A stretch of 64,000 bases of DNA from Magnaporthiopsis rhizophila (Eukaryota > Ascomycota > Sordariomycetes > Magnaporthales > Magnaporthaceae), in contig PYSS01000077.1 of assembly GCA_003049465.1 (NCBI GenBank), positions 62,001-126,000 on the forward strand. The letters run 5' to 3'. The notes below the pieces were generated by a model. The model worked only from the letters and a program-made list of their open reading frames with translations, was not told where the DNA came from and did no database searches. The position numbers and the translations under genes are program-made. This document shows, one piece after another, positions 24,046-35,635 of the stretch. Position 1 is the stretch's first letter, and the number at the start of each line of letters is the position of its first letter.

Positions 24046-26916
24046 AAAAAGGGGCGGCAAAGGGGCCCGTTGGCTACTAGGTATCCGGCCAGAAGCGAGA
24101 GGCGAGACGATCCACTCGCAATCTGATGAGTGAATTTTGACCAAGCACGGGCGACCACCGGATTGTGCAAGAAACACACGAACCAAACAGCATGCAGGCG
24201 TTAACAGAATAATGATCGTCGACATCTGCCGTTCCTCGGGGCGCAGGGGGCGCTGGCGGACCCGCCCGCCAGCCGACGACCAACCGCATCCTTCGATGAT
24301 GTTACCGTCGATCGGTCGTGCAGCCACTCGATGAGATTCCCAGGGGCGCACTTTTCGGCCCTTTTTCCGACCGTCCGGCGCATTATTTTGCTTTTTCACG
24401 CAGGCACATCCCGTCCTCTTTGAGCTATTTCGACGAACCGACGACTCGACCAGGGTGGCGGTCGACATTGGCGTTCGGACAGTGATTGTGCAACAAAGAA
24501 AGCAGAGCGACGTGGCAGGTACCATGGCTGCGTCAGTTACCTGGCACCAAGCACCCCATCAGTTAGGCAGGGGTTTTCGTATATTGGCCAGACCATAGTG
24601 GGTCCAGGCCTTGTCACCTTCCATAATTCACTGTGGGCGAGCATTTGTTTATGGATCCCCCGGACCTCGCTGTGGATAGGCTCATCATACTGAACGAAGG
24701 TGGCTTGCCACGCCTGTCAGACCGGATTATTGACGCGCGTGGCTTTGCTTCCTTTCCCCTTCGACTCGTTGCATGTTCTCCTTGATTTCCGAGCTTTTTA
24801 TTTTTATCCCTTATTTGCCTTTTCCCCTCAAGCCCCTGCTCCTGGTTTCCTTGCTCGTGTGACGACTAGCTTGAAAAGTTCGGCGCATTCGCGGTTTGTG
24901 CCAACTTTCGAAGCCAAGTTTGGAGATGGCAGGTGGGACAATAGGATGGACAACAATGGACAGGGGGTCGGCCGCCCCTGTGCACAAATACCCCATACGG
25001 CCTGTGCTGTGCAGCCCTAGTGGGCGGCATGTGAACATGGTGTCTTTTGCGGTTTGCTGTGGACATCTGTTCGAACACTCTGCACTCAACTCGGCGTCTG
25101 CATCGTCGTCAGGGACACGGTTCGACTAACCCTGGAATGCGGCGACGCGGCGGCCAGGCCACGGGTGGGCTTGCTGCATGGCCGGCCATCTTTGTCGTTC
25201 GTTGCCGTTGCCGCTAGCGTTGGCCTGGACGAGAGTGGCTTCGGGGCTAACAGGTTTTTGTTTAGCTCTGAGTGTTGAGCTTAAGGCGGGCACAGTGCAG
25301 TCGACCTGCCAAGTCTGGGCTGCAGGGGCAGCTTCCTGGACGGCTGGGCCGACCGAGGTACAGCTTCCTAGCAGCTCGACTCGCTTGCACAACACACAGC
25401 ATAGCATCTGCGATCACAGCATGAAACTCATGTTCAACGGCACCAGCAGCAGCACCAGCAGCGACCACGAACCACACCCGCTGCCCGCGCCGGTCAGGGG
25501 AAACCTGGCCCAGGGCCCTGGGGCGCCCAGGCTAAGCCCCATCCTTTCTATCGAGGACCCGCTGCAGCAAAATTTCCCAGGAACGCCAGCCTAATGCCAC
25601 AACCACTAGATCGCGTCTCGTCGTGCGGAAACGCATTCCAGACTCCAGTGGCCAACTCGGGGGTGGCATTGCCCAGTGGATGCCCACTGCTTACAGGCCA
25701 TGGGGTTGGGGAGCAGACCTCTGGATCGGGGAATTGGGGGTCCACCCAGAACCAAAAATGAGGGCGGGAAAAAGGGGAAAGTCGCCCAGAAGACAATACT
25801 GTGCATACGAGACCCTGGATGGGACAACTGCTACCATAAGCCTGTCCGTTCCTGCCGTTCCAGGGCAGCCAGCCATACAGCATCGCATCGCAGGCAGCGG
25901 AATGCTACGCTGTTGCGCCGACGCGTCGTCCTGCCGGCATTGCCCAAAAGGGGCGGGACCCTATTTTTCTTTTTATTTTTCTTTTTTTTCTTCCCCTCTC
26001 TCCTCTTGTGAAGCGGCTCCATCTCGCTTCCCTGGCTTTCTTGATTTTGTCACCGCTCGCCTGCTCCGCACTCTTTTCCGGTGTCTTTCATGCTCACAAT
26101 CCGTGGGCCGGGCCAGAGAAGGGGAAATTTCCTTTTTGTTCCTTCTCCAGTTCTCACTTACTGCTTTGCCTTTTGTTCCGGGCCGCGAAAGGTCTCGTCC
26201 ACCTACACCCCTTGGAACCTTCCCGTCCAGTTTGCCGCTGCTATCTGTCTGGGATCCCCCTTGACGACCCCATCTCGGTTGTGTGTTACACTGCACTGCT
26301 TTTCTAGCCAAATAACCCCTGCCAAAGCGCTCTTTCCCCCCCCCTGGGCGGCTCCGAGTAACCACGCACCGCTTCGACTGATATGAACCACCGCCGTTCC
26401 GTTCCGCTCACCGAGTAGCTGGTCGAGCGCGGGTTTTCTTCTTTTCTTTTCCTCCTCTTCTATGAGTCTTCTGCCGGCGCTGCAGATTCGCTCGTCCACT
26501 CCTTTTTGCTCCTGTACCTCTTCACTACGGTGAGCCAGGGGATCCAAGGCAAGCAAAGAGAAGCGTGCCTTGCGATTGTGGTGCATGTGCGAGGGACACG
26601 CTTGCGTCCAGCGATCCACGCGGCTTCAATAAACGATCCGATCAGCGCCCTCCACGAAGCATTTGGAGGGATACGCAGTACGGTTGCGCCCTGTACACTG
26701 CGGGTATCATCCCGTCGAGCACCAGCGAGTGAGCCGTCCGTCCGTACTGAGCGGACTCGATCGAACCCGAGCCTGGCCCTGTGACGGATATCGACGACAT
26801 TGCGCCGCCTTATAAGCCTAATAAGAGCGACGCCTCGGGGAAAGGAGAGGAACAACAACTTGATGCCACCGGGCCCGGACACATACAACCTCCCATAATC
26901 ACATCACATAGGCACC
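24046..26916. other. intergenic and long upstream region of the RA-PH gene
   Basis: 2.9 kb without a supportable gene. Frames on both strands are short or compositionally biased. From about 25960 to 26480 the plus strand is strongly C/T-rich, as expected just upstream of a transcription start, so a long promoter and leader for the gene at 26917 is likely. Confidence 0.5.
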
Positions 26917-29900
26917 ATGTCTGCACTAACAGAGCCAGCGCCACTGCCGTCGCCGCCGGCCACCCTGTCACGGTACCGCAGTCTCCGGGGCAAGAGTGTC
27001 TCGGAGTCGAGGAAGGCAATCGAGGCCATTATACCCGGGAGCCCCAAGGCCGTCTCGGAGTTTGGTGACAGCCCCAAGTCCTTAGGAGCGAGGTTCAGGA
27101 GGAGGGCGAAGACGCTCACCAGTGGCGATTCTGAGAGCGACAACAGCACCCCCGGTGCCGCACCTCCAGTCCCTATGCTGCCACCATCTCCCATATCGCC
27201 AGGACCTGTTGTTGCTTCCCCTACGCAGCCAACACCATCCAGGAAGGCCAAAGGAATCCTGAGAGCGCCACCGCCACTCGTGCTCACCGACAGCAACGGC
27301 GCCGTGAGCCCAAATGGTCTCCACGAGTCTGGGTCGGAGGCCGACATCCAGGCCATGAACTTCCCGGCAGTTCCTGTTGCCATGGCCGTAACTGCCGATA
27401 CCGCCGTTGGCACGGATAGTCGCTGTGGCACGCCTGTGGACGACGGAGAGCGTGGCCGGAAGCGGTTCCCCGACAGGCTGGGTGACGACATTGCCGACAG
27501 CCGGCTGAACGAGGAGGAGAGGTTACAGCAGGCCAGGGCGGATGCCATCATAAACAGTCACATTTATAACGACCACAGCGACGCCGCATCGCTCAAGTCC
27601 TCGGCAGACTCGTTCAAGCTTGGCGGCAGCGGTCGTCGGCCTTCGCCATTGCAGCTGAAGCCGCGCAGTCCTGTACTGGAGAAGTTCAACTTCCTTGGCT
27701 GGGGCCGCCGGTCCAACGCCGCTTCACTGTCGCCCTCACCATCGACAGCGACGTCGTTTGACTTTAGCAGGTCTGGCACGCTCGAGCCTCAACCGTCACC
27801 CAAGTCTTTCCTAGACAGGATTGGGCAGCCGCCGCCATCCCCTGTGCCCTCAACAATGAGCAATGGTGGAGAGAGGGTAAGTTCCGAACTGCTCCGGATC
27901 ACGGGGTTCTGGTACATGTGTCCAACGAAAGCTAACCACACTGCCTTGCCCGGTGGATTAGAACGTGCAAGTACGTTGCCGCGGTGTAGCGATTAATGTT
28001 GAGGTGACACTCGATACCAGCACGGTTGATGTCCTCTTCGCCTGTGCCGACGGACTGCCAATGCCGCAGTCCATCAACACTGCCACGGCCGTCGTCATGG
28101 AGGGGTACACGCACCTGGGACTGGAGCGACGGCTCAGGCGGTACGAACGCGTGCGAGACGTGCTCAACTCGTGGGATCGTGACACCCAGAACCATCTGTT
28201 TGTCGATACGTCCTCGGACGAGCTCGGCCAGGCGGCCCAACAGCACAGAGACCTCGACATCTCGTCCGTGTCATCGCCGGCATGCACACCTCTGCAGCTA
28301 CAGCAGCCTCCCCAGGGCTTCGTCCTGCAGCTGCACCACTCTCAGCGGCCCGGCAAGTGGAGCAAGCGATTCATTACGCTGCTCGAGAACGGCCAGATGT
28401 TCGCGTCGAAGAAGGCCGACGTCGCCCTCGCAGTCAGCACACCCACGTCAGCGACAGGCTGCTTGCCGTGGTCCCCATCGTCCGCTGGATCACCTATAGG
28501 CCTGCCGACCGTGACGGCGGCGACGGCGGCGGGCGCGGCGGCCATCTGCCACCTGAGCGACTTTGATATCTACACGCCGACCGAGGCTCAGTGCAAGAAG
28601 ACGCTCAAGCCGCCCAAGAAGTTCTGCTATGCTATCAAGTCGCAGCAGCGCAGCACCCTCTTCGCCGCTTCCGGGGAGGCCGAGAACTTTGTCCACTTCT
28701 TCTGCACCGAGGACGCCGACATGGCTCGCCAGTTCCACACTCGCGTACATGCCTGGCGGTCTTGGTATCTCGTGCACCGCCGGGGCGTGGCCGGGTCCAC
28801 GGCCACCTCGCGCCGCAACAGCGGCAACGACGAAGACATCAAGGCGCCGCCGAAGCTGGAGGAGAAGCGCCCTGGCAGTTCGGGAAGCATCAGCGGCGCC
28901 CCTCAGATCCTCGCGGTCAAGCACAAGCCCAAGAAGTCGGTCAGCCACGTGAAGCTCGCGGGCAGCCGCCACAAGCTCCGCGTCAGCGTCGACGAGGCAC
29001 CCTACAGCATCGGCGAGTTCCAGCCGCTCCTTGACCTCAACCGCTTCGACAAGCCCATCGAGGAGTTCGGAAAGGACTGGATCGAGCGACAGAGCGCGCT
29101 CCCGGACAACGCCGCCGAGACGGTCGCCGCGCTTGTCAAAAGCGCCACCAGCCCAAAAGGCGAGGGCAGCGAGCCCTCCACGCCGGTTGAGGGGCCCTCC
29201 ACCGAGGACCCTACGCTCGCCAACGGCGACGAAGCAAAGGACGGCGAGGAGAAGGCCGAAGCCACCCCCGAGGAGCCGGCAGAGCCCAAATCGCCGCCCA
29301 AGCCTGAACCCAAGTCCTGGTTCCCCTCGGCGTCGGAGCACTCGGCCCGCAAGCGCGCCCAGAGCATATCGGAAGAGCAAAAGCGCGCGGCGTCGCGGCC
29401 GTCCACCTCGGCGGGAGAGTCGTCGCGCCCGGACCCGCCACTGCCCTTCCCCTTCGGCCCCGGCGGGCCCCTAGCCGCCCAGCCGCGGCCGCAGCACCTC
29501 CACCCCGGTGGTCCCGGCAGCCGCGGCCGCCCGCCTCCGCTCCCGCGCCAGCCCATGGTTGACGTCGGCCAGGGCGGTCGCCCCATCGAGCCGCCGCAGT
29601 GGATGGCGAGCGGCGGACCCAACGGCGGCCACGGCCTTCGCCCGCCGCCGGGCGTGCCAGTGGTCGAGGTGGCTGGCCCTCCAAGCCCGCAAATGCTCGC
29701 CGTTCCCGGCCGCAGCAGCCGGAGGCCCTCGGAGCAGAGCGGCGGCTCGAGTGGCCGCCGCCAGCAGCCGCCTGGGCTGCAGCGGCCCTCGACCAGCGAC
29801 GGCCGCCCAATCCCCAACGGCCCGCCGTCGCCTATGTTCCGCAACGGGCCTCGCCCCGGCACCTCGTCGGGCGCCCCCAACGCGCCCCCGCCGCACCAGC

Positions 29901-30169
29901 CGCTGCCGCCCGTGCCCCACGGCGGGCCACGCAACGGCCCGCCCCGTGGCGAGAGGCCCCCAGCCGTCGAGCAGTGGGCGCGCGGCGTCACGGCCGAGAG
30001 AGAGCGCGGTGGCGACAGCAGCAGGCACCCTGCCGAGAGGGAGCGTAGCGACCGTCACCCCGCGGAACGGGAGCGTGTCGACCGCCACCCCCAGGCCCAG
30101 AGGCCCTCTGGCGCGCCCCACGGCCAAGGCCAGAGGCCACCCCGACCCATGCCTGCCCGCCAACACTGA
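26917..30169 (+). CDS. Ras-association and PH domain protein (RIAM/lamellipodin/Grb7-like layout)
   Basis: Two exons: 26917-27876 and 27962-30169 (1055 residues as modelled). A Ser/Pro-rich N-terminus of 320 residues is followed by an RA-like domain (about 322-405: VQVRCRGVAINVEVTLDTSTVDVLF, ... GLERRLRRYERVRDVL). A PH domain follows (about 439-590: GFVLQLHHS...GKWSKRFITLLENGQ ... CHLSDFDIYTPTE ... FCYAIKSQQR ... AWRSWYLV). The adjacent RA-PH pair is that of Ras/Rap effectors linking to actin, so a cortical signalling adaptor is inferred. The remaining 450 residues are Pro/Gly/Arg-rich and end in short repeats of the RHPAERER type. An unusual Ala/Thr/Ser insert (about 474-512) interrupts the PH core and might be an unrecognised intron. 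Confidence 0.82.
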
Positions 30170-30825
30170 GAGAGAGTACTGTGGCGATGAGAGACGCAGC
30201 AGAGAAAGAACATGGAAACGAACTGCAAGCAAAGCAAAGCAGTCTTAATACGGAAGAAGATGAATAGACTGGTACAATCTAGATCGGTTTAAGGAGAGAA
30301 CTAACTAGACCGGGGGCGGGGGACGAGAAGAATATGAGAAGACCAGGACGAAACAACAGGTGGGAGGCATGAAAAGTCTGCTCTGCAATCTTACCAAACA
30401 ACTTACTTCGTTTTTTTCGAACACATCACTACCGATGCTCTTATTTTTCGGTTGTTTCCTTTGTTGTAAATACTTCTTGGATCGATTTTGTGTGGATGGC
30501 GTTTTGGCTTGTGCGGGTACGAAGCCATGTCATGGCGTTTCTTGTCTGCCTCGCTCGTCTCGTTTCTTTTTTTTTTTCTTCTTTTTTTATCTGCCAGTTA
30601 TGGACTCTCCTTTGTCTCTAATGCCTCACCTGGTCCTATGGCCAGCACTTTTCACAATCATAAAACGAGTTCTTGCATCTACATCTACAGCAAATTGCAT
30701 CCGAAATCGTGCGTCTCATTCGTCTCTAAGGGGTATGTGTGTACGTGTGTCTCTCTAACTAACAACCACATTGCATGCTGTAATAAGTCTTCTCTTTCCG
30801 TTTACAGCCTCACAGAGCCTCCTCG
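30170..30825. other. convergent intergenic region
   Basis: 656 bp between the 3' ends of the RA-PH gene (+) and farnesyl diphosphate synthase (-). T-rich stretches around 30560-30590 fit 3' UTR. No gene. Confidence 0.6.
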
Positions 30826-31951
30826 TTACTTGCTGCGCTTGTAGATCTTGGACAAGAACACCTCAAACACCTCCTTCTTCAGACCTTTACTCTCGTCGAT
30901 CTTGGAGATCTTGTCGCGGAGCTCGCCGACCACCTTCTCCTCGTAGTCCTTGTACCTCTGCTCGAGCTGCATGTCGTCGTACAGCTTCTTGATGACGGCC
31001 TCGTTGTCCTTGTTCTTGCGGCCGTAGTTGTCCTCGAGGATCTTGCGCTGGTCCGGCGTGGCGACCTGCAGCGCCTGGTTGACGAGCCAGCTGCACTTGT
31101 TGTCCATGATGTCGGTGCCGATCTTGCCGATGTGCTCAGGCAGGCCAAAGTTGTCGAGGTAGTCGTCCTGGACCTGGAAGTACTCGCCCATGGGGATCAG
31201 GATGTCCTCGGCCGTCTTGAGGTTCTCGGGCGTGCCCAGGCCGAGCTGGTACAGGGCCAGGGCGACGGGCAGGTAGAAGGAGTAGTAGGCCGTCTTGTAG
31301 ACGACGATGAAGCTGTACTTTGTCATGTTGAAGTTGTCCAGGTTCACCTTGTCCTCGGGCGCCGTGAGCAGGTCCACGAGCTGCCCGAGCTCGGTCTGGA
31401 ACGTGACCTCGTGCACGAGCTCCATGAGGTCGACGTAGTTTGGGTGGTCGCGGAAGAACTTCTTGAGGAGCGTGAAGATGGCGGCCTCGAGCATGAAGGC
31501 GTCGTTGATGGCGATCATGCCCACGTCGGGCTGCCGGTACCAGCACGGCTGGCCGCGCCGCGTGATGCTGCTGTCCATGATGTCGTCCGACACGAGGAAG
31601 AAGGCCTGCAGCAGCTCCGTCGTCCACCCCAGCGTCGCCGCCTTGAAGTACTCGTCCTCGGAGAGCGGCCGGCCGAGCAGAACCGACGCCGTGTCGGGCA
31701 CAGACATGCCGCGATTGCACTTGCCGCCGAGCGGGTTGACCTCGAGGTTCTGTCGGGAAGAGAGGAGCAAGGGGCCTCGTCAGCGTCTCGAGCATCATTG
31801 TGTGGGCTACTGGGCTACTGGGCAACAATACCTTCTTGTACCATGCCAGCTCCTTCTCGGGCAGCTTGTAGGACCTGGCATGGTCGAGGAGCACCTCCTC
31901 GAGCTTCGGCCACACGCTCTCGAACTCCTTCAGCGTCGTTTTTTGGGCCAT
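30826..31951 (-). CDS. erg20: farnesyl diphosphate synthase
   Basis: Two exons: 31832-31951 and 30826-31749 (347 residues), with an 82-nt intron. It condenses dimethylallyl/geranyl diphosphate with isopentenyl diphosphate to farnesyl diphosphate, feeding sterols, dolichols, ubiquinone, heme A and protein prenylation. The first Asp-rich motif is DDIMD (residues 95-99) and the second DDYLD (235-239); GGKCNRG, TTELLQAFFLVSDD, FQTELGQL and KCSWLVNQAL are typical FPPS signatures. The C-terminus IYKRSK matches the usual fungal ending. The residues before the first DDxxD are aromatic (FF), fitting a C15 product. Its start lies 675 bp from the divergently transcribed cdc23. Confidence 0.97.
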
Positions 31952-32626
31952 GTTTGCGGTTGCTGCGATGCGGTCAATATTTCCTGGAGATGTTCCTTGA
32001 CGTGCCAATATAGCTCTCTCGGACTGCAGGGTTACCTGCGGCGAAAGTTGGGATCCGATCTGACCTGCAAGGAAGTGTCGAGCAGGAGGAAATAGAAAAG
32101 GTGGGAAGAAGGATCGAGTGTCCGGGCTATGCTCGGCGGTTGGCGAACTTCCGGCTTGTTGAGGGCCCGGTCGTGGAAATTTCCGGCGCATTGGCGGGGG
32201 TCTGAACGGTCTGCACCTCCCCCACTAGTCCTGTGAAGGGGACCTATATATTGGTTGCCATCACAAAAGTCCCCAAATCACCAAATCACCCCCGCTCCCC
32301 ACCCAATGGTGGGACTGGGCCATGTGCTTGCCAATGTCTTCGCCAGGGGCAAAGGCGGTGAGGCAAGCTCTATGCCGAAAAGAGAAGGCGGTCGCGGGGC
32401 AGCACATCCATCAACCCTGTCGGGATGGAGCTCTGTCCCGCGAATTCCACGGCAGCTGGAGGTCTGTTGGTGACGCCAACAAAAACACTGGAGCTCCTGA
32501 CACGCCAACACGCGCCGCGCTGTGACACACGGCAATCAACACGCGAAGGACTACCACCAGCCGGCTGTTCCTTGGCTGTTCCTTTGCCATCAATTGCGCG
32601 ACGCCGTCGTGACCAGAACGACCACC
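31952..32626. promoter_or_regulatory. divergent promoter region erg20/cdc23
   Basis: 675 bp between two start codons facing away from each other, so both promoters lie here. No individual element is claimed. Confidence 0.6.
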
Positions 32627-34990
32627 ATGGTGCACACGCTGCAGCTGCGCGAGGCGCTCCAGGAGGCCGTGGTGATGTGCTCCGAGAGGTGTCTCTACCA
32701 GTCGGCAAAGTGGTACGCATTGGTTTCGGCCCTGGACGCCTGGCTACTGCATCCGACTGACATAACTGCGCAATCCCAGGGCCGCAGAGCTCCTCAATGC
32801 CATCCCCGAGACCCCTGCCGATGACGTCGACGCCAGCGCCGCCGCCCAAGACCGTTTCATCTCGGCTGCCTTCGCCCGCAACCCGGATCCCGACGAGGCC
32901 GCCCTGGAGGCCGCCGAGCTGAACCGCTACCTGCTCGCCAAGTCCCTCTTCGACTGCAAGGAGTTTGACCGCTGCGCCGCCGTCTTCCTGCCAGACTCGC
33001 TGCTTGCCGGGTTCGTCCCCACCACCCCGCGGCCCGAGGAGGCCCCCCCGGCAGGGGCAGGAAAAGCCCCCGCCGCCCCTGCTAGCGACCGGACCAAGGC
33101 GGCGGCGGCAGGCCCTCCAGCAACAAGCGCGGCGTCCGCGTCGCAGGGAGGGGCGCAGAACCCGCTGCCTCAGCTGAGCCAGAAGAGCCTGTTCCTGGCG
33201 CTGTATGCCAAGTTGATTTCGGGTGAAAAGCGCAAGGACGAAGACGCCGAGATGGTTATGGGCCCTCATGACCTCGGCGTTATCATAAATAAGCAGCTGG
33301 TCCCTATCAGCAGCTACCTGGAGCAGTGGTTCTCACAGCGGAGGGGCGAGGATGACGAGATCGTTGGCGGCCAGGGGTGGCTGGAGTATCTGTCAGTATC
33401 CCTCACTGCGCTGGCGCCGCTCCCTACAGCGCTGTTGCTGACCTTGCGTGTGCTGCGGCAGATATGGCATGGTCCTGGCTAAGTCTAAAAGCGAGGCCGA
33501 GGCGATGCAATGGTTCATCCGCAGCGTTCATCTCTTCCCCATGAACTGGGGCTGCTGGCTGGAGATGACATCGCTGATAACCAGGGTAGCAGATGTACGC
33601 CACCACTATCCACTACAACCCCTGAGGTGCCGTTCTTGCTGCTAATCGAGTGCGCTGCGAGCAGCTCAACCAGATCTCGCCCCAACTGCCCCAGAATATT
33701 GTGTCCTACATGTTTCACCTCCACACTTCCCTCGAGCTCTATCAGCAGGGCCCCAACCTCGCTCACTCCCTGGACGAGCTGCTAAAAATCTTCCCGACTT
33801 CGTCGTTTCTGCTGACCTGCAAGGCGCTTTTGGAGTACCACAACAAGGACCTCATCCTGGCCGAGCAACACTTCAGCACGCTCCTAGCCCTGCATCCACA
33901 CCGACTCGACTCGCTGGACCACTATTCCAATATCCTCTACGTGCTAAACTACCGCCCAAAGCTAGCCTTCCTGGCCCACCTCTGCTCGTCGGTCGACAAG
34001 TTTCGTCCCGAGTCGTGCGTTGTGGTCGGCAACTACTACTCGCTCCTCTCCATGCACGAGAAGGCGGTGCAGTACTTCCGACGCGCGCTTACGCTGGATC
34101 GTTCCTGCTTGTCGGCCTGGACATTGATGGGCCACGAATACGTCGAGCTCAAAAACACACACGCTGCCATCGAGTCGTATCGCCGCGCCGTCGACGTCAA
34201 CCGTCGCGATTATCGAGCGTGGTACGGCCTCGGCCAGACATATGAGGTGCTCGAAATGCACACATATGCGCTCTGGTATTACAAAAAGGCTGCCGGGCTC
34301 AGACCCTGGGACGGGAAGATGTGGATGGCGGTTGGGTCGTGTCTGCAAAAGATGGGCCGCGAGCGTGACGGAATCAAGGCCCTCAAACGCGCACTACTCG
34401 CCGACTCGTCGTATGACGCTGGCTCCGGACTCGGTGCTAGTGGCGCAGGAGGCGGGAGCAGCTTCGGCGTTGCCGGCGGGGGTCTTGACCGTCCCGGCGC
34501 TATGCATATGGATCCCGAGGTCCTGCTGCAGATTGCGAGCATGTACGACAACCTGGGCGAGTTCGAGGAGGCGCGCATATACATGGAGCTGTGTGTTGCG
34601 CAGGAGGACGGTGGCGGCGGCGACGGGGACGGGCTCGGCGAGTCGATCGCCATTCACAACGACGCCACGGCAGCTGGAGGATCAGACGACGACGAGGGCG
34701 CGCGGGCAGAAGGCAGGCGGCGCACGGCCACTGGCGGAGGTGGCGGCACGGGCGTGACTCCAGCGACCAGCAAAGCTCGCATGTGGCTGGCGCGGCATGC
34801 ACTCGAGCAGGAAGACTACGCAGAGGCACACCGCCTTGCCACCGAGCTCTGCCAAGATGGCGTCGAGGTCGAAGAGGCCAAGGCACTGATACGAACGGCC
34901 CGGGCGCAGATGGATCTCATGCACCAGCAGGCAGACGGGGCCTCGTCGCTTTCGCGGACGCCTCAGTCTCAGCACCAGCAGCGGGGCTAG
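32627..34990 (+). CDS. cdc23: anaphase-promoting complex subunit 8 (Cdc23), TPR protein
   Basis: Four exons: 32627-32712, 32780-33391, 33462-33594 and 33665-34990 (718 residues), all phase-consistent. Cdc23/APC8 is a TPR scaffold of the APC/C ubiquitin ligase that targets securin and cyclins. The family N-terminus (LREALQEAVVMCSERCLYQSAKWAAELLNAI) and the segment WLEYLYGMVLAKSKSEAEAM lead into tandem TPRs from about residue 300 to 560, with the highly conserved SCVVVGNYYSLLSMHEKAV, YFRRALTLD, HEYVELKNTHAAIESYR, YRAWYGLGQTYEVL and YKKAAGLRPWD. A Gly/Ser-rich insertion (about 535-555) and an acidic or Gly-rich insertion (about 590-640) interrupt the last repeats. The second intron has a weak donor (GTCAGT). 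Confidence 0.94.
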
Positions 34991-35005
34991 GATCCCAAGC
35001 GGCCG

Positions 35006-35635
35006 ATGAGCTCCCGTAGATATGCCATTGGAAGCTGGGATAGATGGTATAATGCCATTGCTGCCGGGATCAACCTCGACTTGAGCAGTATCCGATCTCA
35101 CCACGGCGAAATCCTGGTGGAGGCGGAGGAAAGCGAAGAAGAGCAGCATCGAAATACGGCACGCAACGAAGCGACTGTCCAGGCGCTCGTCACTTCGCCC
35201 CGCGCAGCGAACCCGACGATCCGCAACCCCAACAGTGTCAATGATGAGTTGGCGTCTGTTGGGCAGGCCGGCCAGACCTCGGTCGGGCGCGGAAGAACCC
35301 CGGGGTCGACATTGCGCAGCCCAACAGCCTCCGCCGCTGCGAGCAGCTCCGTAACGAGCAGCTCCGCAACGAGGGGAGAGAACACAGCCACCGCTCCCGG
35401 CTCTCCCAATACCGACGTCGATGCACTGGTGGCCAACATCATGCAGGACATGCGGGATGCGCCGGTCGACCGCCTGCGACAGGTGCGGCGCCTGGCGGCT
35501 GATGCTATCGCTCTGGAGACGTCACCGCCGCCTGCAGGGAACAGGCAGGGGGACGGCGGCGCGCCAACGCCCGAAGCGCCGAGATCGCCCGACAGGGGGG
35601 TGCGTGGTGTTCCGAGGCTGCGGACGCTGCGCTGA
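35006..35635 (+). CDS. hypothetical protein directly downstream of cdc23
   Basis: A 209-residue frame starts 15 nt after the cdc23 stop. No family recognised. Its N-terminus (SSRRYAIGSWDRWYNAIAAGINL) and a helical segment near residue 140 (DALVANIMQDMRDAPVDRLRQVRRLAADAIALE, positions about 35418-35520) look protein-like; the middle is Ser/Thr/Ala-rich and the end Pro/Arg-rich. The tiny gap to cdc23 is unusual for a fungal gene. It could instead be an alternative 3' exon of cdc23, a dicistronic or readthrough product, or a chance frame in the 3' UTR. Confidence 0.35.
   Translation: MSSRRYAIGSWDRWYNAIAAGINLDLSSIRSHHGEILVEAEESEEEQHRNTARNEATVQALVTSPRAANPTIRNPNSVNDELASVGQAGQTSVGRGRTPGSTLRSPTASAAASSSVTSSSATRGENTATAPGSPNTDVDALVANIMQDMRDAPVDRLRQVRRLAADAIALETSPPPAGNRQGDGGAPTPEAPRSPDRGVRGVPRLRTLR

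Noticed and set aside
28490..29991. Long minus-strand frames (296 and 329 codons) across the RA-PH gene
   Set aside because: Leu/Gly/Arg-biased mirror of GC-rich coding DNA; the plus strand has the PH motifs.
31132..32013. 293-codon plus-strand frame over farnesyl diphosphate synthase
   Set aside because: Antisense artefact; FPPS motifs are unambiguous on the minus strand.
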